64,000 bases of DNA from Sphingobacteriales bacterium (lineage in GTDB: Bacteria; Bacteroidota; Bacteroidia; Chitinophagales; Chitinophagaceae): NCBI GenBank assembly GCA_024642285.1, contig JAHEBJ010000001.1:62001-126000 (forward strand), in the 5' to 3' direction. Positions within the stretch are counted from its first letter, which is position 1. Each line of letters begins with the position of its first letter. Shown here piece by piece: positions 10,323 to 19,258 of this stretch. A program made the position numbers and the translations under genes. The notes beneath the pieces were generated by a model that had not been told where the DNA came from, did not search any database, and saw only the letters and a program-made list of their open reading frames with translations.

Positions 10323-12470
10323 TTGAAATCTCAAACTGATTTTCTATTTTGTTTTATGCCCCGGCCTTATACCATTCCCGTTTGGAAGAACGCACCATTT
10401 ATCCGGCTGTTAATACCGCTGATAGCTGGTATTTTAATGCAATGGTACTTTACTGTTTCATTACCGGTAATTCAGGCATCTGTTGTTTCCTTTGCTGTTG
10501 CTTTTCTGCTTTTTTATTTATTGCCCGAATCTGTAAAGTTTAGATTAAGAGGGCTCCATGGAGTAATAATTAATTTGTTGTTCGTTAGTGCAGGTCTTTG
10601 GCTTAGCTGGCAAAAAGATATTAGGCATGACGTTGCCTGGTATGGTAATTATTATTCTGACGGGTCTTACCTGGTTATTAGAATAGACGAACCGTTAACA
10701 GAAAAAGCAAAATCATTTAAGGCAGATGGGTATGTCGAATCTATTGTAACGGGTAATGAAAAAATTTACTGCAAGGGTAAACTGTTGTTGTATTTTTCGA
10801 AAGACAGCAGCACACCCGATTTAAAATATGGCGATAAGATAATTATTCATAAAGATCTTCAGCGAATTAAAAATTCGGGCAATCCGGGCGGCTTCAATTA
10901 CGAACGTTACGCTGTTTTCCAGGGAATTTTTCACAATGTTTTTTTAAAATCAAAAGACTGGAGCAAGGTAGAAGGTAAAGATGGAGTTGCTAAGAATTGG
11001 TTCAAAGAATTTGTGTTTGATGCAAGGGCTTATGTTCTGGGGGAATTAAGAAAAGTCGTAACGGCGGGTAAAGATGAACTGGGGATTGCCCAAGCTTTAC
11101 TGATTGGTTACACCAACGACCTCGATAAAGATCTGGTGCAGGCATTCAGCAATACGGGCGTGGTGCATATTATTGCCATTTCGGGCATGCACCTTGGGTT
11201 AATTTATATTTTACTGCTTTGGTTATTTACAAAAATTCCTGTTGTCAACAACTCAAAATTGCTGCAGGTTATATTGATGCTGGCCTGCCTGTGGTTATTT
11301 GCAATCCTTACCGGCGCTTCACCATCAGTATTGCGGGCTGCGGTCATGTTCTCTTTTATAATGGCAGGAAGAAATTTAAAGAAGCGGGTATCTATTTATA
11401 GTTCTCTTGCGGCATCAGCATTTGTTCTGCTTTGTTACAACCCTTTTTATTTATGGGCAGTTGGATTTCAGTTGTCATATCTGGCTGTAATAGGTATCGT
11501 TATTTTTCAGCGACCCGTTTATAATTTACTGTACATAAAAAATAAACTGATCGACAGGGTTTGGATGCTGGTTTCAGTTTCAGCCGCGGCGCAAATACTA
11601 ACTTTTCCGGCCTGTATTTATTATTTCCACCAGTTTCCAAATCTCTTTCTTGTGTCTAATATAATTGCGGTGCCACTAGCCATGTTGATTCTTTATTCGG
11701 CAATAGCATTGATATCATTTAGTTGGATACCATTCCTGGGAGTCTGGCTCGGCAAGCTGGTTGGCGGATTAACCTGGGTGCTCAATAAAACTATTCTGTG
11801 GATCAACAGCCTTTCGTTTTCGGTGTGGGATCAATTGCCGGCAAACATTTTGTCAACGTGGTTATTGTATTTAATTGTTACCGGGTTTGGTTTCTGGATG
11901 ATCCTGAAGAATAAAAAATATTTTTGGCTGGCTATGTTTTCATTAACTGGCTTTGTTGTGCATTACAGTATAAACAAATGGGAAGTGGCAAATCAACAAA
12001 AGATAATCGTGTATAATGTGCCACAGCATCGGGCTATAGATCTTATCAGCGGCTCAAAATACCAGTTTGTTGGCGATAGTGTTTTACTGGATGATGGTAT
12101 GTTACAGAATTTTCATCTTAAGCCCGCCAGGATATTTTTTCAATTAACGAAAAGAATTGACACTTTCGCCGTTGTTTTTAATGAGGATTTATGTTACCAG
12201 TTTAAAGGCAAAAAAATATTAAACATTCAAAGGCCTTTCAATGCCGATACTGCGTTGTTGAAGCCAACAATCGATTTGGTCATTATCTCAAAAAATCCGG
12301 GTATAACCATTGCCATGCTGGCAGCAATTTTCAATTGTAAACAAATTGTTTTTGATGCATCTAACCCGGTTTGGAAGATAAAAAAATGGCAAGAGGAATG
12401 TGATCAGCTAAAAATAAAAAACCATTCTGTTCCGCATTCCGGAGCTTTTGTAATAAATCTCGGCACATAA
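10323..12470 (+). CDS. ComEC/Rec2 family competence protein
   Basis: Multi-TM protein with GVVHIIAISGMHLGLIY and TGASPSVLRAAVMFS motifs. Start may be internal (MPRPYTIPVWK). Confidence 0.9.
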   Translation: MKSQTDFLFCFMPRPYTIPVWKNAPFIRLLIPLIAGILMQWYFTVSLPVIQASVVSFAVAFLLFYLLPESVKFRLRGLHGVIINLLFVSAGLWLSWQKDIRHDVAWYGNYYSDGSYLVIRIDEPLTEKAKSFKADGYVESIVTGNEKIYCKGKLLLYFSKDSSTPDLKYGDKIIIHKDLQRIKNSGNPGGFNYERYAVFQGIFHNVFLKSKDWSKVEGKDGVAKNWFKEFVFDARAYVLGELRKVVTAGKDELGIAQALLIGYTNDLDKDLVQAFSNTGVVHIIAISGMHLGLIYILLLWLFTKIPVVNNSKLLQVILMLACLWLFAILTGASPSVLRAAVMFSFIMAGRNLKKRVSIYSSLAASAFVLLCYNPFYLWAVGFQLSYLAVIGIVIFQRPVYNLLYIKNKLIDRVWMLVSVSAAAQILTFPACIYYFHQFPNLFLVSNIIAVPLAMLILYSAIALISFSWIPFLGVWLGKLVGGLTWVLNKTILWINSLSFSVWDQLPANILSTWLLYLIVTGFGFWMILKNKKYFWLAMFSLTGFVVHYSINKWEVANQQKIIVYNVPQHRAIDLISGSKYQFVGDSVLLDDGMLQNFHLKPARIFFQLTKRIDTFAVVFNEDLCYQFKGKKILNIQRPFNADTALLKPTIDLVIISKNPGITIAMLAAIFNCKQIVFDASNPVWKIKKWQEECDQLKIKNHSVPHSGAFVINLGT

Positions 12471-12529
12471 GTTGCAAATTGACGTTTGTGCTAAAACCTC
12501 ACATAAGAAAATCAGTTGCCAATAATAAG

Positions 12530-12537
12530 TACCTTTG
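12530..12537 (+). promoter_or_regulatory. Bacteroidota -7 element (TACCTTTG)
   Basis: TACCTTTG matches TAnnTTTG, 22 nt before the likely ATG at 12560. Confidence 0.5.
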
Positions 12538-12559
12538 CAGTTGTCAAAACAAGAACAAC

Positions 12560-13477
12560 ATGTCCTTGCCCAGGATTTATACCACACTATTTTGCTTAAT
12601 ATTCAGCCTTTCTTTTGCTATAAAAGCCAGTGGCGCCAGGGATCAGCCGGTTCCGGTTTTTGATACTACAGGGAGATTTCAAACAGATACCACAGTAATC
12701 AGGTTCGATTATAAGCAATCGGCCTTATACTATGCTTATACTTTCGCTTCAATCGATAGTATTGTTGATATTATGAAAAAGGTACCTGCTGTTACGCTAA
12801 CTATTGACGGCTATGCTTTTAAAGACGAAGGGACTGATACTATCTGTTACTGGATATCATATAACAGGGCTTTATTTTTACAGACTTATATCCTGGGGCG
12901 GGGTATCGACAGCGCAAGAATCCTTAAAGTAAATGCGTTTGGTAACAGAAGTACCGTCTTTAAAAGAATTGATAAGGACGGGCTTGACATACACTGCCGG
13001 GCAGAATTATTGGTGAACTACCCGCTTCCACCAAAAAAAGTAATTCTATCTGACAGGGATGAAGACGGCATTGTTGATGTTGAGGATAAATGTCCCGATG
13101 ATTTTGGCCACCTGGATAAACAAGGTTGTCCTGATTCACTAATGGTGGTGGTTCCGTTCCCTGTTGATGAATCAGCATTATACTCACGTACATACAAAGT
13201 ATTAGATAGTGTACTAAGTGTATTAAAGGAAAACCCTAATTACACAATTGAGATCAGTGGTCATGCCTGCGTGGAAGAAGGGATTGATGCGGTTGCTTTT
13301 AATCTTGGTGACGAAAGATCGGATATGGTCAGGCAATATCTGCTTTCCAGGTTTCTCAATGGTACCAGAATTACCGGAACAAAAAATTACGGAAATACCC
13401 GGCCATTAAATGCAAGGAAAACCCCATTGGATATAATTTCAAACGCACGTGCAGAAATAATTTTTACCTATCACTAA
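12560..13477 (+). CDS. OmpA family protein with two OmpA-like domains and a TSP3-like linker
   Basis: Start MSLPRIYTTLFCLIFSLSF signal peptide; DRDEDGIVDVEDKCPDDFGHLDKQGCPD linker; OmpA-like segments on both sides. Confidence 0.82.
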   Translation: MSLPRIYTTLFCLIFSLSFAIKASGARDQPVPVFDTTGRFQTDTTVIRFDYKQSALYYAYTFASIDSIVDIMKKVPAVTLTIDGYAFKDEGTDTICYWISYNRALFLQTYILGRGIDSARILKVNAFGNRSTVFKRIDKDGLDIHCRAELLVNYPLPPKKVILSDRDEDGIVDVEDKCPDDFGHLDKQGCPDSLMVVVPFPVDESALYSRTYKVLDSVLSVLKENPNYTIEISGHACVEEGIDAVAFNLGDERSDMVRQYLLSRFLNGTRITGTKNYGNTRPLNARKTPLDIISNARAEIIFTYH

Positions 13478-13636
13478 GATCAGCTTCGTCATACATTCTG
13501 CTGTTGTTAGGTATGAGCCATTGGAACAAGATTTAATATAACGCTGGTTCCTACGATTAAAATCCTGTAGATTTGCGGCCTGATAAATTTGCTCACCAAT
13601 GCTTTTTTCTTAAAGCATATCAATTAACATACTCAA

Positions 13637-15142
13637 ATGCAGAAAAAAATTCAGTCGGCACTCATCTCTGTTTTTTATAAAGACGGGCTTGAAAATATTG
13701 TTCAACAATTACATCAACTCGGAATTACGATTTACTCTACAGGAGGCACGCAAAAATTTATTGAGGATTTACAAGTGCCTTGTGTACCCGTAGAGTCATT
13801 GACAACTTATCCATCTATTTTAGGCGGACGTGTTAAAACCCTGCATCCATCTGTGTTTGGCGGAATTTTGGGCAGGCGTGATAATGAGACAGATCTGCAG
13901 GAAATGCAGGAATATAAAATTCCGGAGATTGACCTTGTGATCGTTGATCTATATCCATTTGAAGAAACAGTAAAGTCGACAACCGACGAAAAGCTGATTA
14001 TTGAGAAAATAGATATCGGCGGTCCCTCTATGATAAGAGCTGCTGCAAAAAATCATGCGTCGGTAGTAGTTGTAGCTGCAAAAAAAGACTATACTTTGCT
14101 TGAAGAAATATTAAAGGAGCAAAATGGAGAAACAAGTTTGGAGCAACGCAGAATGTTTGCCATAAAAGCCTTTGATGTGTGCACGGGATACGACATGGCT
14201 ATTTCCAACTATTTTAACCAATCTGATTTTGTAAATCCATTTGATAAATCGAAAACCGTTTTGCGTTACGGCGAAAATCCTCACCAACAGGGAATTTATT
14301 ATGGTAATGCCGATGAGTTGTTCGACAAGCTGAATGGAAAAGAACTTTCTTATAATAACCTTGTTGATGTGGACGCAGCAGTGCAGATCATTGCAGATTT
14401 CGACGACACAACGTTCGCCATCATCAAGCACACAAATGTATGTGGCATTGCATCAAGACAAACAATTAAAGAAAGCTGGGATGCAGCACTTGCAGGTGAT
14501 CCGGAGAGTGCATTTGGCGGCGTGCTGGTTTGTAACGGCACTATTGATATAGCTACTGCCAATGCTATCAACGAAATATTTTTTGAAGTTTTAATTGCTC
14601 CGGCATTTGATGCCGATGCGTTGGAGATTTTAAAAACCAAAAAGAACAGAATATTACTTCAGCAAAAAAATCAACTGTCTTCAAGTAATCAGTACCGCTC
14701 GGTTTTAAACGGAATTCTTGCGCAACAAAACGACACCGGTAATTATACCGACTGGAAAGAAGAGGGTGGAAGGGAAACAGCTGATGCCGAAAAAGAAGAC
14801 CTGATTTTTGCCAATATTGTATGCAAACATTTAAAGAGTAATGCCATTGCATTGGTAAAAAATAAACAGCTTTACGGTAAGGGGTGCGGACAAACAAGCC
14901 GCATTGATGCCCTGCGTCAATCCATTGAAAAAGCAAAGCAGTTTAATTTTGATTTGAATGGTGCTGTATTATCCAGCGATGCATTTTTTCCTTTTGATGA
15001 TTGTGTGAAGATTGCCCATGAATCCGGCATACAATCTTTTATTCAGCCCGGTGGTTCTATCCGGGATAAAGATTCAATAGGCTATTGCAAGAAAAATAAT
15101 CTGGCAATGGTGTTAACCGGCCAGCGGCATTTTAAACATTAA
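13637..15142 (+). CDS. purH: Bifunctional AICAR formyltransferase/IMP cyclohydrolase
   Basis: STGGTQKFI, GGRVKTLHPSVFGGIL, LRYGENPHQQ, NLVDVDAA, IKHTNVCGIA motifs. Confidence 0.97.
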   Translation: MQKKIQSALISVFYKDGLENIVQQLHQLGITIYSTGGTQKFIEDLQVPCVPVESLTTYPSILGGRVKTLHPSVFGGILGRRDNETDLQEMQEYKIPEIDLVIVDLYPFEETVKSTTDEKLIIEKIDIGGPSMIRAAAKNHASVVVVAAKKDYTLLEEILKEQNGETSLEQRRMFAIKAFDVCTGYDMAISNYFNQSDFVNPFDKSKTVLRYGENPHQQGIYYGNADELFDKLNGKELSYNNLVDVDAAVQIIADFDDTTFAIIKHTNVCGIASRQTIKESWDAALAGDPESAFGGVLVCNGTIDIATANAINEIFFEVLIAPAFDADALEILKTKKNRILLQQKNQLSSSNQYRSVLNGILAQQNDTGNYTDWKEEGGRETADAEKEDLIFANIVCKHLKSNAIALVKNKQLYGKGCGQTSRIDALRQSIEKAKQFNFDLNGAVLSSDAFFPFDDCVKIAHESGIQSFIQPGGSIRDKDSIGYCKKNNLAMVLTGQRHFKH

Positions 15143-15149
15143 ACATTGA

Positions 15150-16091
15150 ATGATCAACAGCAGTAATTTACCCAAAGGTAAAGCCCGTGGTTACATAGCG
15201 TTAAGTATTACCTGTGTAGTTTGGGGAACAACCTGGGTGGCCAGTAAAATCGGTATAATTGATATTCCAGCTTTGCAAATGGCATCCATTCGCCAGTTCA
15301 TTGCTGGTACTTGTTTTGTGTTGTATTTTGTTTTGCACAAAAAACTTCCATTCCCAGATATTAAACAATTGGGCTGGCTTATCATGCTGGCATTGCTGAT
15401 GTTTGTTTTTGCAAACGGACTAAGCACATGGAGCCTTGAGTATATCCCTACCGGCTTAAGCGCATTAATAGGCGCACTATATCCTTTAAGTGTAGTGATC
15501 ATTGAAATGGTTTTTTTTAAAGTTCGAAATTTAACCGTACTGACTTTCGTTGGATTGTTGCTAGGGATTGCAGGTATTGGTATTGTATTTTATGAAACAG
15601 CTTTCAATCATCAGCCTGGCGGATTTATTTTTGGTGTTAGCCTGTCAATTGTCGCTATGCTCAGCTGGAGTATCGGCACACTGATTCTTACAAAGGCAAA
15701 TCTTAGAATGAATCCGTATTATGCAGTTGGCTGGCAAATGCTGATCAGTTCTGCGTTGTTATATATTTTTGCAAACCTTACTCACCAAACGATTCCGGTA
15801 CTTGCCATTTCAGGAAAGGCCTGGCTGGCAATCGGCTACCTCGTTGTGATGGGTTCTATTTTGAGCTTTGTTGCATTTATTTATTCAATGAAGAAACTGC
15901 CCGTAGCTATTGCATCTCTTTATGCCTATATAAATCCACTGGTGGCCATGGTTGTAGCGGCTTTGCTGTTAAAAGAAAAACTTACTATTTATATTTTATG
16001 GGGATCTTTAGTTACCTTGTTAGGCGTTTTCCTCGTTAATTACAGCATGCAAAAAGATAAAAGAAAAATTATTGCCGAACCAGAGGTATAA
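15150..16091 (+). CDS. EamA/DMT family transporter
   Basis: Ten hydrophobic segments; VWGTTWVASKIG and PVAIASLYAYINPLVAMVVAALLLKEKLT motifs. Confidence 0.9.
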   Translation: MINSSNLPKGKARGYIALSITCVVWGTTWVASKIGIIDIPALQMASIRQFIAGTCFVLYFVLHKKLPFPDIKQLGWLIMLALLMFVFANGLSTWSLEYIPTGLSALIGALYPLSVVIIEMVFFKVRNLTVLTFVGLLLGIAGIGIVFYETAFNHQPGGFIFGVSLSIVAMLSWSIGTLILTKANLRMNPYYAVGWQMLISSALLYIFANLTHQTIPVLAISGKAWLAIGYLVVMGSILSFVAFIYSMKKLPVAIASLYAYINPLVAMVVAALLLKEKLTIYILWGSLVTLLGVFLVNYSMQKDKRKIIAEPEV

Positions 16092-17283
16092 ACTGTTTGT
16101 ATAACTCACTCCATCCCGCAAATGATGCAGATGTGCCTAAAAAATTATTGTGCCAGATGATGTTCAATGTACCATTAACCTGTCTGCAAATAGCCAGGTA
16201 ATGTTTTAATTCTTCTAATGTTTGTTGGGGATCCTGGCGTTGCTCGTAAAAAGCATTGGCGTCCATAAAGCAAAAAGGATGAACCCGCAGATCGGTAACC
16301 ATATCATTACCGAGGTTATACCAATAAAACACCGATGCTACTGATGCTCTGAAACCATTGATGCTCCCATATCCCATTGAATAGTCATTGGTAATACCAG
16401 CATTAATCAGATGATTATAACCCTCGGGTAAATTAAAGCGGATAAAATGTTGCCGTGAACAATTTAGCGCCTTGTCGCTCATCGCCTCCAGTAGTTCTTT
16501 TTCTTTTTTGATCAAAGATTTATCATCACCGCTTTGCCAGGAAGGATGTAATCCTACTTTGTATTTTTTTGCATGCCGCTTAACGAGTTTCCACATGGCT
16601 TCTTTATTCGGATTGATGTTTTTATCATATTGACTGGTTCGTTCAGCTACTAAGAAAAAGAATATCGGTTTGAGATCATGTTGCTGATGTAATTGATTGA
16701 GCCAGTCGTAACAATCAAACGGATCTTTCGCCATACCGATAATAACTTTTATCCTTTCCATTGAAGGGTCTTTAATAAAGCCACCTATGTTCCGGAAAAA
16801 TCCTTTGTGTTTATATGAGTAGGCAATATCAATATCGTAAGTAGGTTCAAATGTGAAAACTGTATTTTGAATATTGAGTGCAGGGTATTTTTCTTTTAGT
16901 GATTTGCCCAGGTCCTGTATCCAGATATTCACCAGAGGAAGATTTAGAAATCCTTCTCTATAAGCCAGTGAGTTTTCATAATCATAGCGGGCGTACATAT
17001 CCTTTTCGTGTAACAGGTATTCTTCGTAACGGCTGAGCAGGTAAAAAGCAGCGGCTATAACATCAAAAGAAAAATCGCTTTGCTCCGTTTTAAAAAATGC
17101 TTTGTTACCATTTGTGGTAAAACAATCAACAACCTGTTCTTTAATTTGCGTTTCAAAAAGCAACTCATGACTTTGGATGAAAAACTCTTCAGTTGTAATT
17201 CTGGATTTACTATAATTTAATTTTGGGCCACTATGTAGGCTGAATCTTTCTGAATCTATAGTTATTTCGTATTCAATACGCAT
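16069..17283 (-). CDS. Polysaccharide deacetylase-like family protein
   Basis: FTFEPTYDIDIAYSYKHKG, KVGLHPSWQSG, IIWHNNFLG. Likely start MRIEYEITIDSERF at 17283 (ORF to 17355). Confidence 0.7.
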   Translation of the reverse strand: MRIEYEITIDSERFSLHSGPKLNYSKSRITTEEFFIQSHELLFETQIKEQVVDCFTTNGNKAFFKTEQSDFSFDVIAAAFYLLSRYEEYLLHEKDMYARYDYENSLAYREGFLNLPLVNIWIQDLGKSLKEKYPALNIQNTVFTFEPTYDIDIAYSYKHKGFFRNIGGFIKDPSMERIKVIIGMAKDPFDCYDWLNQLHQQHDLKPIFFFLVAERTSQYDKNINPNKEAMWKLVKRHAKKYKVGLHPSWQSGDDKSLIKKEKELLEAMSDKALNCSRQHFIRFNLPEGYNHLINAGITNDYSMGYGSINGFRASVASVFYWYNLGNDMVTDLRVHPFCFMDANAFYEQRQDPQQTLEELKHYLAICRQVNGTLNIIWHNNFLGTSASFAGWSELYKQFIPLVRQ

Positions 17284-17368
17284 CTGCTCAGCAAAAATAA
17301 AAGTACAGATGTATTGCAACCTTGCCGAACTTGTTTGTGAATAGATTAATAACATATCGGCACAAAAT

Positions 17369-17398
17369 AAAAAAGTTCCACCACAGTGGAACCTTTTT
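17369..17398 (-). terminator. Hairpin terminator downstream of lutB
   Basis: AAAAAAGTTCCAC-CACA-GTGGAACCTTTTT, T-rich on both strands. Confidence 0.75.
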
Positions 17399-17418
17399 GT
17401 AATTTATTATTCGCTTTA

Positions 17419-18795
17419 TTATTTTTTATACCGTTCCTTCCACAACTGATTAAATGTTTTTTGACTGAATTCAAGGTCTGCTCTTTTTTTATTCCAGCCT
17501 TTAAACATCCGGCTCACTACTTTATTTTTTAAATTACCGCTTCCCATATTCATTAATCCTCTTTTTAAACTGGCGATTTTCCATACTTTCCATGCCATTT
17601 TTTCCGTAAAAGTAACCATGCCCTCCTCAACCGATTCAAGTCTGTTTTCAAGCAGCAACTCATGCAGGTTTATTTTTACCGCACACACTTCGGTGCAGTT
17701 TCCGCAAAGCGAAGAAGCAAAACTCAAATGTTTAAATTCCTCCATGCCCTGCAGGTGCGGCGTAATTACCGAGCCAATAGGGCCGCTATAAGTAGCGCCG
17801 TATGCATGGCCGCCAATATTTTTATAAATAGGGCAGGCATTTAAACAGGCTCCGCAACGTATGCAGTACAAACTCTCACGCTGTTTGGGGTTTTGTAAAA
17901 TATTTGTACGTCCATTGTCCAGCAATATCACATACATTTCCTCCGGTCCGTCAGTTTCATTTTCCTGGCGTGGGCCAGTAACGATAGAATTGTACACTGT
18001 TATTTTTTGCCCCGTGCCAAAAGTTGAAAGCAACGGCCAAAATAACCCAAGGTCGGTAATTGATGGGATCATTTTTTCGATGCCTACAACTACAATATGT
18101 GTTTTAGGAAAAGCGCAGCTCAATCTTGCATTGCCTTCATTTTCGGTAATGGCAATACCGCCAATATCGCTGATGATAAAGTTGGCGCCGGTAACGCCTA
18201 TTTCGGCTTGCACATATTTTTCTCTTAGAATATTTCTTGCAACCTGTGTTAATTCCGTTGGGGTAAGTGTAACTGGTGTTCCCAGCTTTTGATTAAACAG
18301 TCTGGCTACATCTTCCTTGCTTTTATGCATAGCGGGCGTTACAATATGATAAGGAGGTTCGCCATCCAGCTGCTGTATATATTCGCCCAAATCAGTCTCC
18401 ACGCTTTCAATTCCGTTTTTTTCAAGCGCATCATTCAGGTGAATTTCTTCGGTAACCATACTCTTACTCTTCACCAGCGATTTGCAGTTTTTCTCTTCGC
18501 AGATCTTCAGGATCTCGTCAATAGCCTGTTTACTGTCTTCGGCCCAGATAACTTTGCCGCCCCGTTTGGTAAAATTCAATTCGAATTCTTCAAGTTGTTT
18601 ATCCAGCGTTTCAATGGCACGCCACTTCACATTCTTTGCACGTTCCCTCGCCAGGTTTACGTTGGCAAACTGTTCCTTACCTTTTGGCACTACGGCATTA
18701 TACTTGCCAATATTAAAATTGATCTTACGGCGATGCTCCAGATCGGCGGCCTTGATCACAGTTTTTGCAATAAATGTTTCTGATTGTTCTGACAT
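17419..18795 (-). CDS. lutB: LutB-type lactate utilization iron-sulfur protein
   Basis: Two 4Fe-4S motifs (CIRCGACLNACP, CGNCTEVC) plus LUD domain. Start MSEQSETF at 18795 preferred because a -7 element overlaps the longer start. Confidence 0.92.
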   Translation of the reverse strand: MSEQSETFIAKTVIKAADLEHRRKINFNIGKYNAVVPKGKEQFANVNLARERAKNVKWRAIETLDKQLEEFELNFTKRGGKVIWAEDSKQAIDEILKICEEKNCKSLVKSKSMVTEEIHLNDALEKNGIESVETDLGEYIQQLDGEPPYHIVTPAMHKSKEDVARLFNQKLGTPVTLTPTELTQVARNILREKYVQAEIGVTGANFIISDIGGIAITENEGNARLSCAFPKTHIVVVGIEKMIPSITDLGLFWPLLSTFGTGQKITVYNSIVTGPRQENETDGPEEMYVILLDNGRTNILQNPKQRESLYCIRCGACLNACPIYKNIGGHAYGATYSGPIGSVITPHLQGMEEFKHLSFASSLCGNCTEVCAVKINLHELLLENRLESVEEGMVTFTEKMAWKVWKIASLKRGLMNMGSGNLKNKVVSRMFKGWNKKRADLEFSQKTFNQLWKERYKK

Positions 18796-18831
18796 GCTGA
18801 GTTTAAAGTTACCGGCTCTTTTATAAAAAAG

Positions 18832-18839
18832 CAAAGATA
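18832..18839 (-). promoter_or_regulatory. Bacteroidota -7 element (TATCTTTG) upstream of lutB
   Basis: Minus strand TATCTTTG matches TAnnTTTG, about 37 nt upstream of the revised lutB start. Confidence 0.5.
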
Positions 18840-18954
18840 AAGTTTTGCCGCTAAGCTGATGGACAAAATACTGAGTATTGGGTATGTAATGATGGCAGCA
18901 ATAATGTAGATTTTTTTTTCAAGTTAAAACAACGAAAATGAAAAGATATTAACT

Positions 18955-19182
18955 ATGCAATTGGACTGCGGCGCACCCGAAACTTTTTATCGCCCCCAAA
19001 AGGATGAGGCAGTGCCGATTGTGAAAATAGATGGAGAGAATAAAAAGATAGATGGCTTTTTAATAAACAATGCCGTTGACGGCAATGGGATTAAAACCAT
19101 TTGGATAAATAATTATTCAAGTAACTCTTTTATCCTTAAAATGGATCTGGCTTGGAGCATCATGTTAAAAGAGATCAGATAA
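18955..19182 (+). CDS. Small hypothetical protein, 75 aa
   Basis: ORF in otherwise non-coding sequence, followed by a terminator; no recognised family. Confidence 0.4.
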   Translation: MQLDCGAPETFYRPQKDEAVPIVKIDGENKKIDGFLINNAVDGNGIKTIWINNYSSNSFILKMDLAWSIMLKEIR

Positions 19183-19206
19183 AATCCCGGGAAACAATTA
19201 TAAAAA

Positions 19207-19237
19207 TAAAAACCTGCTTACTAAAGCAGGTTTTTTT
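19207..19237. terminator. Bidirectional hairpin terminator
   Basis: AAAAACCTGCTT-ACTA-AAGCAGGTTTTTTT between convergent ORFs. Confidence 0.85.
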
Positions 19238-19258
19238 GATTTTCGGGAATATCTTTTA

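Noticed and set aside
18289-18826. 164-aa and 114-aa plus-strand ORFs antisense to lutB
   Set aside because: Lie inside a confident lutB; no recognisable domain.
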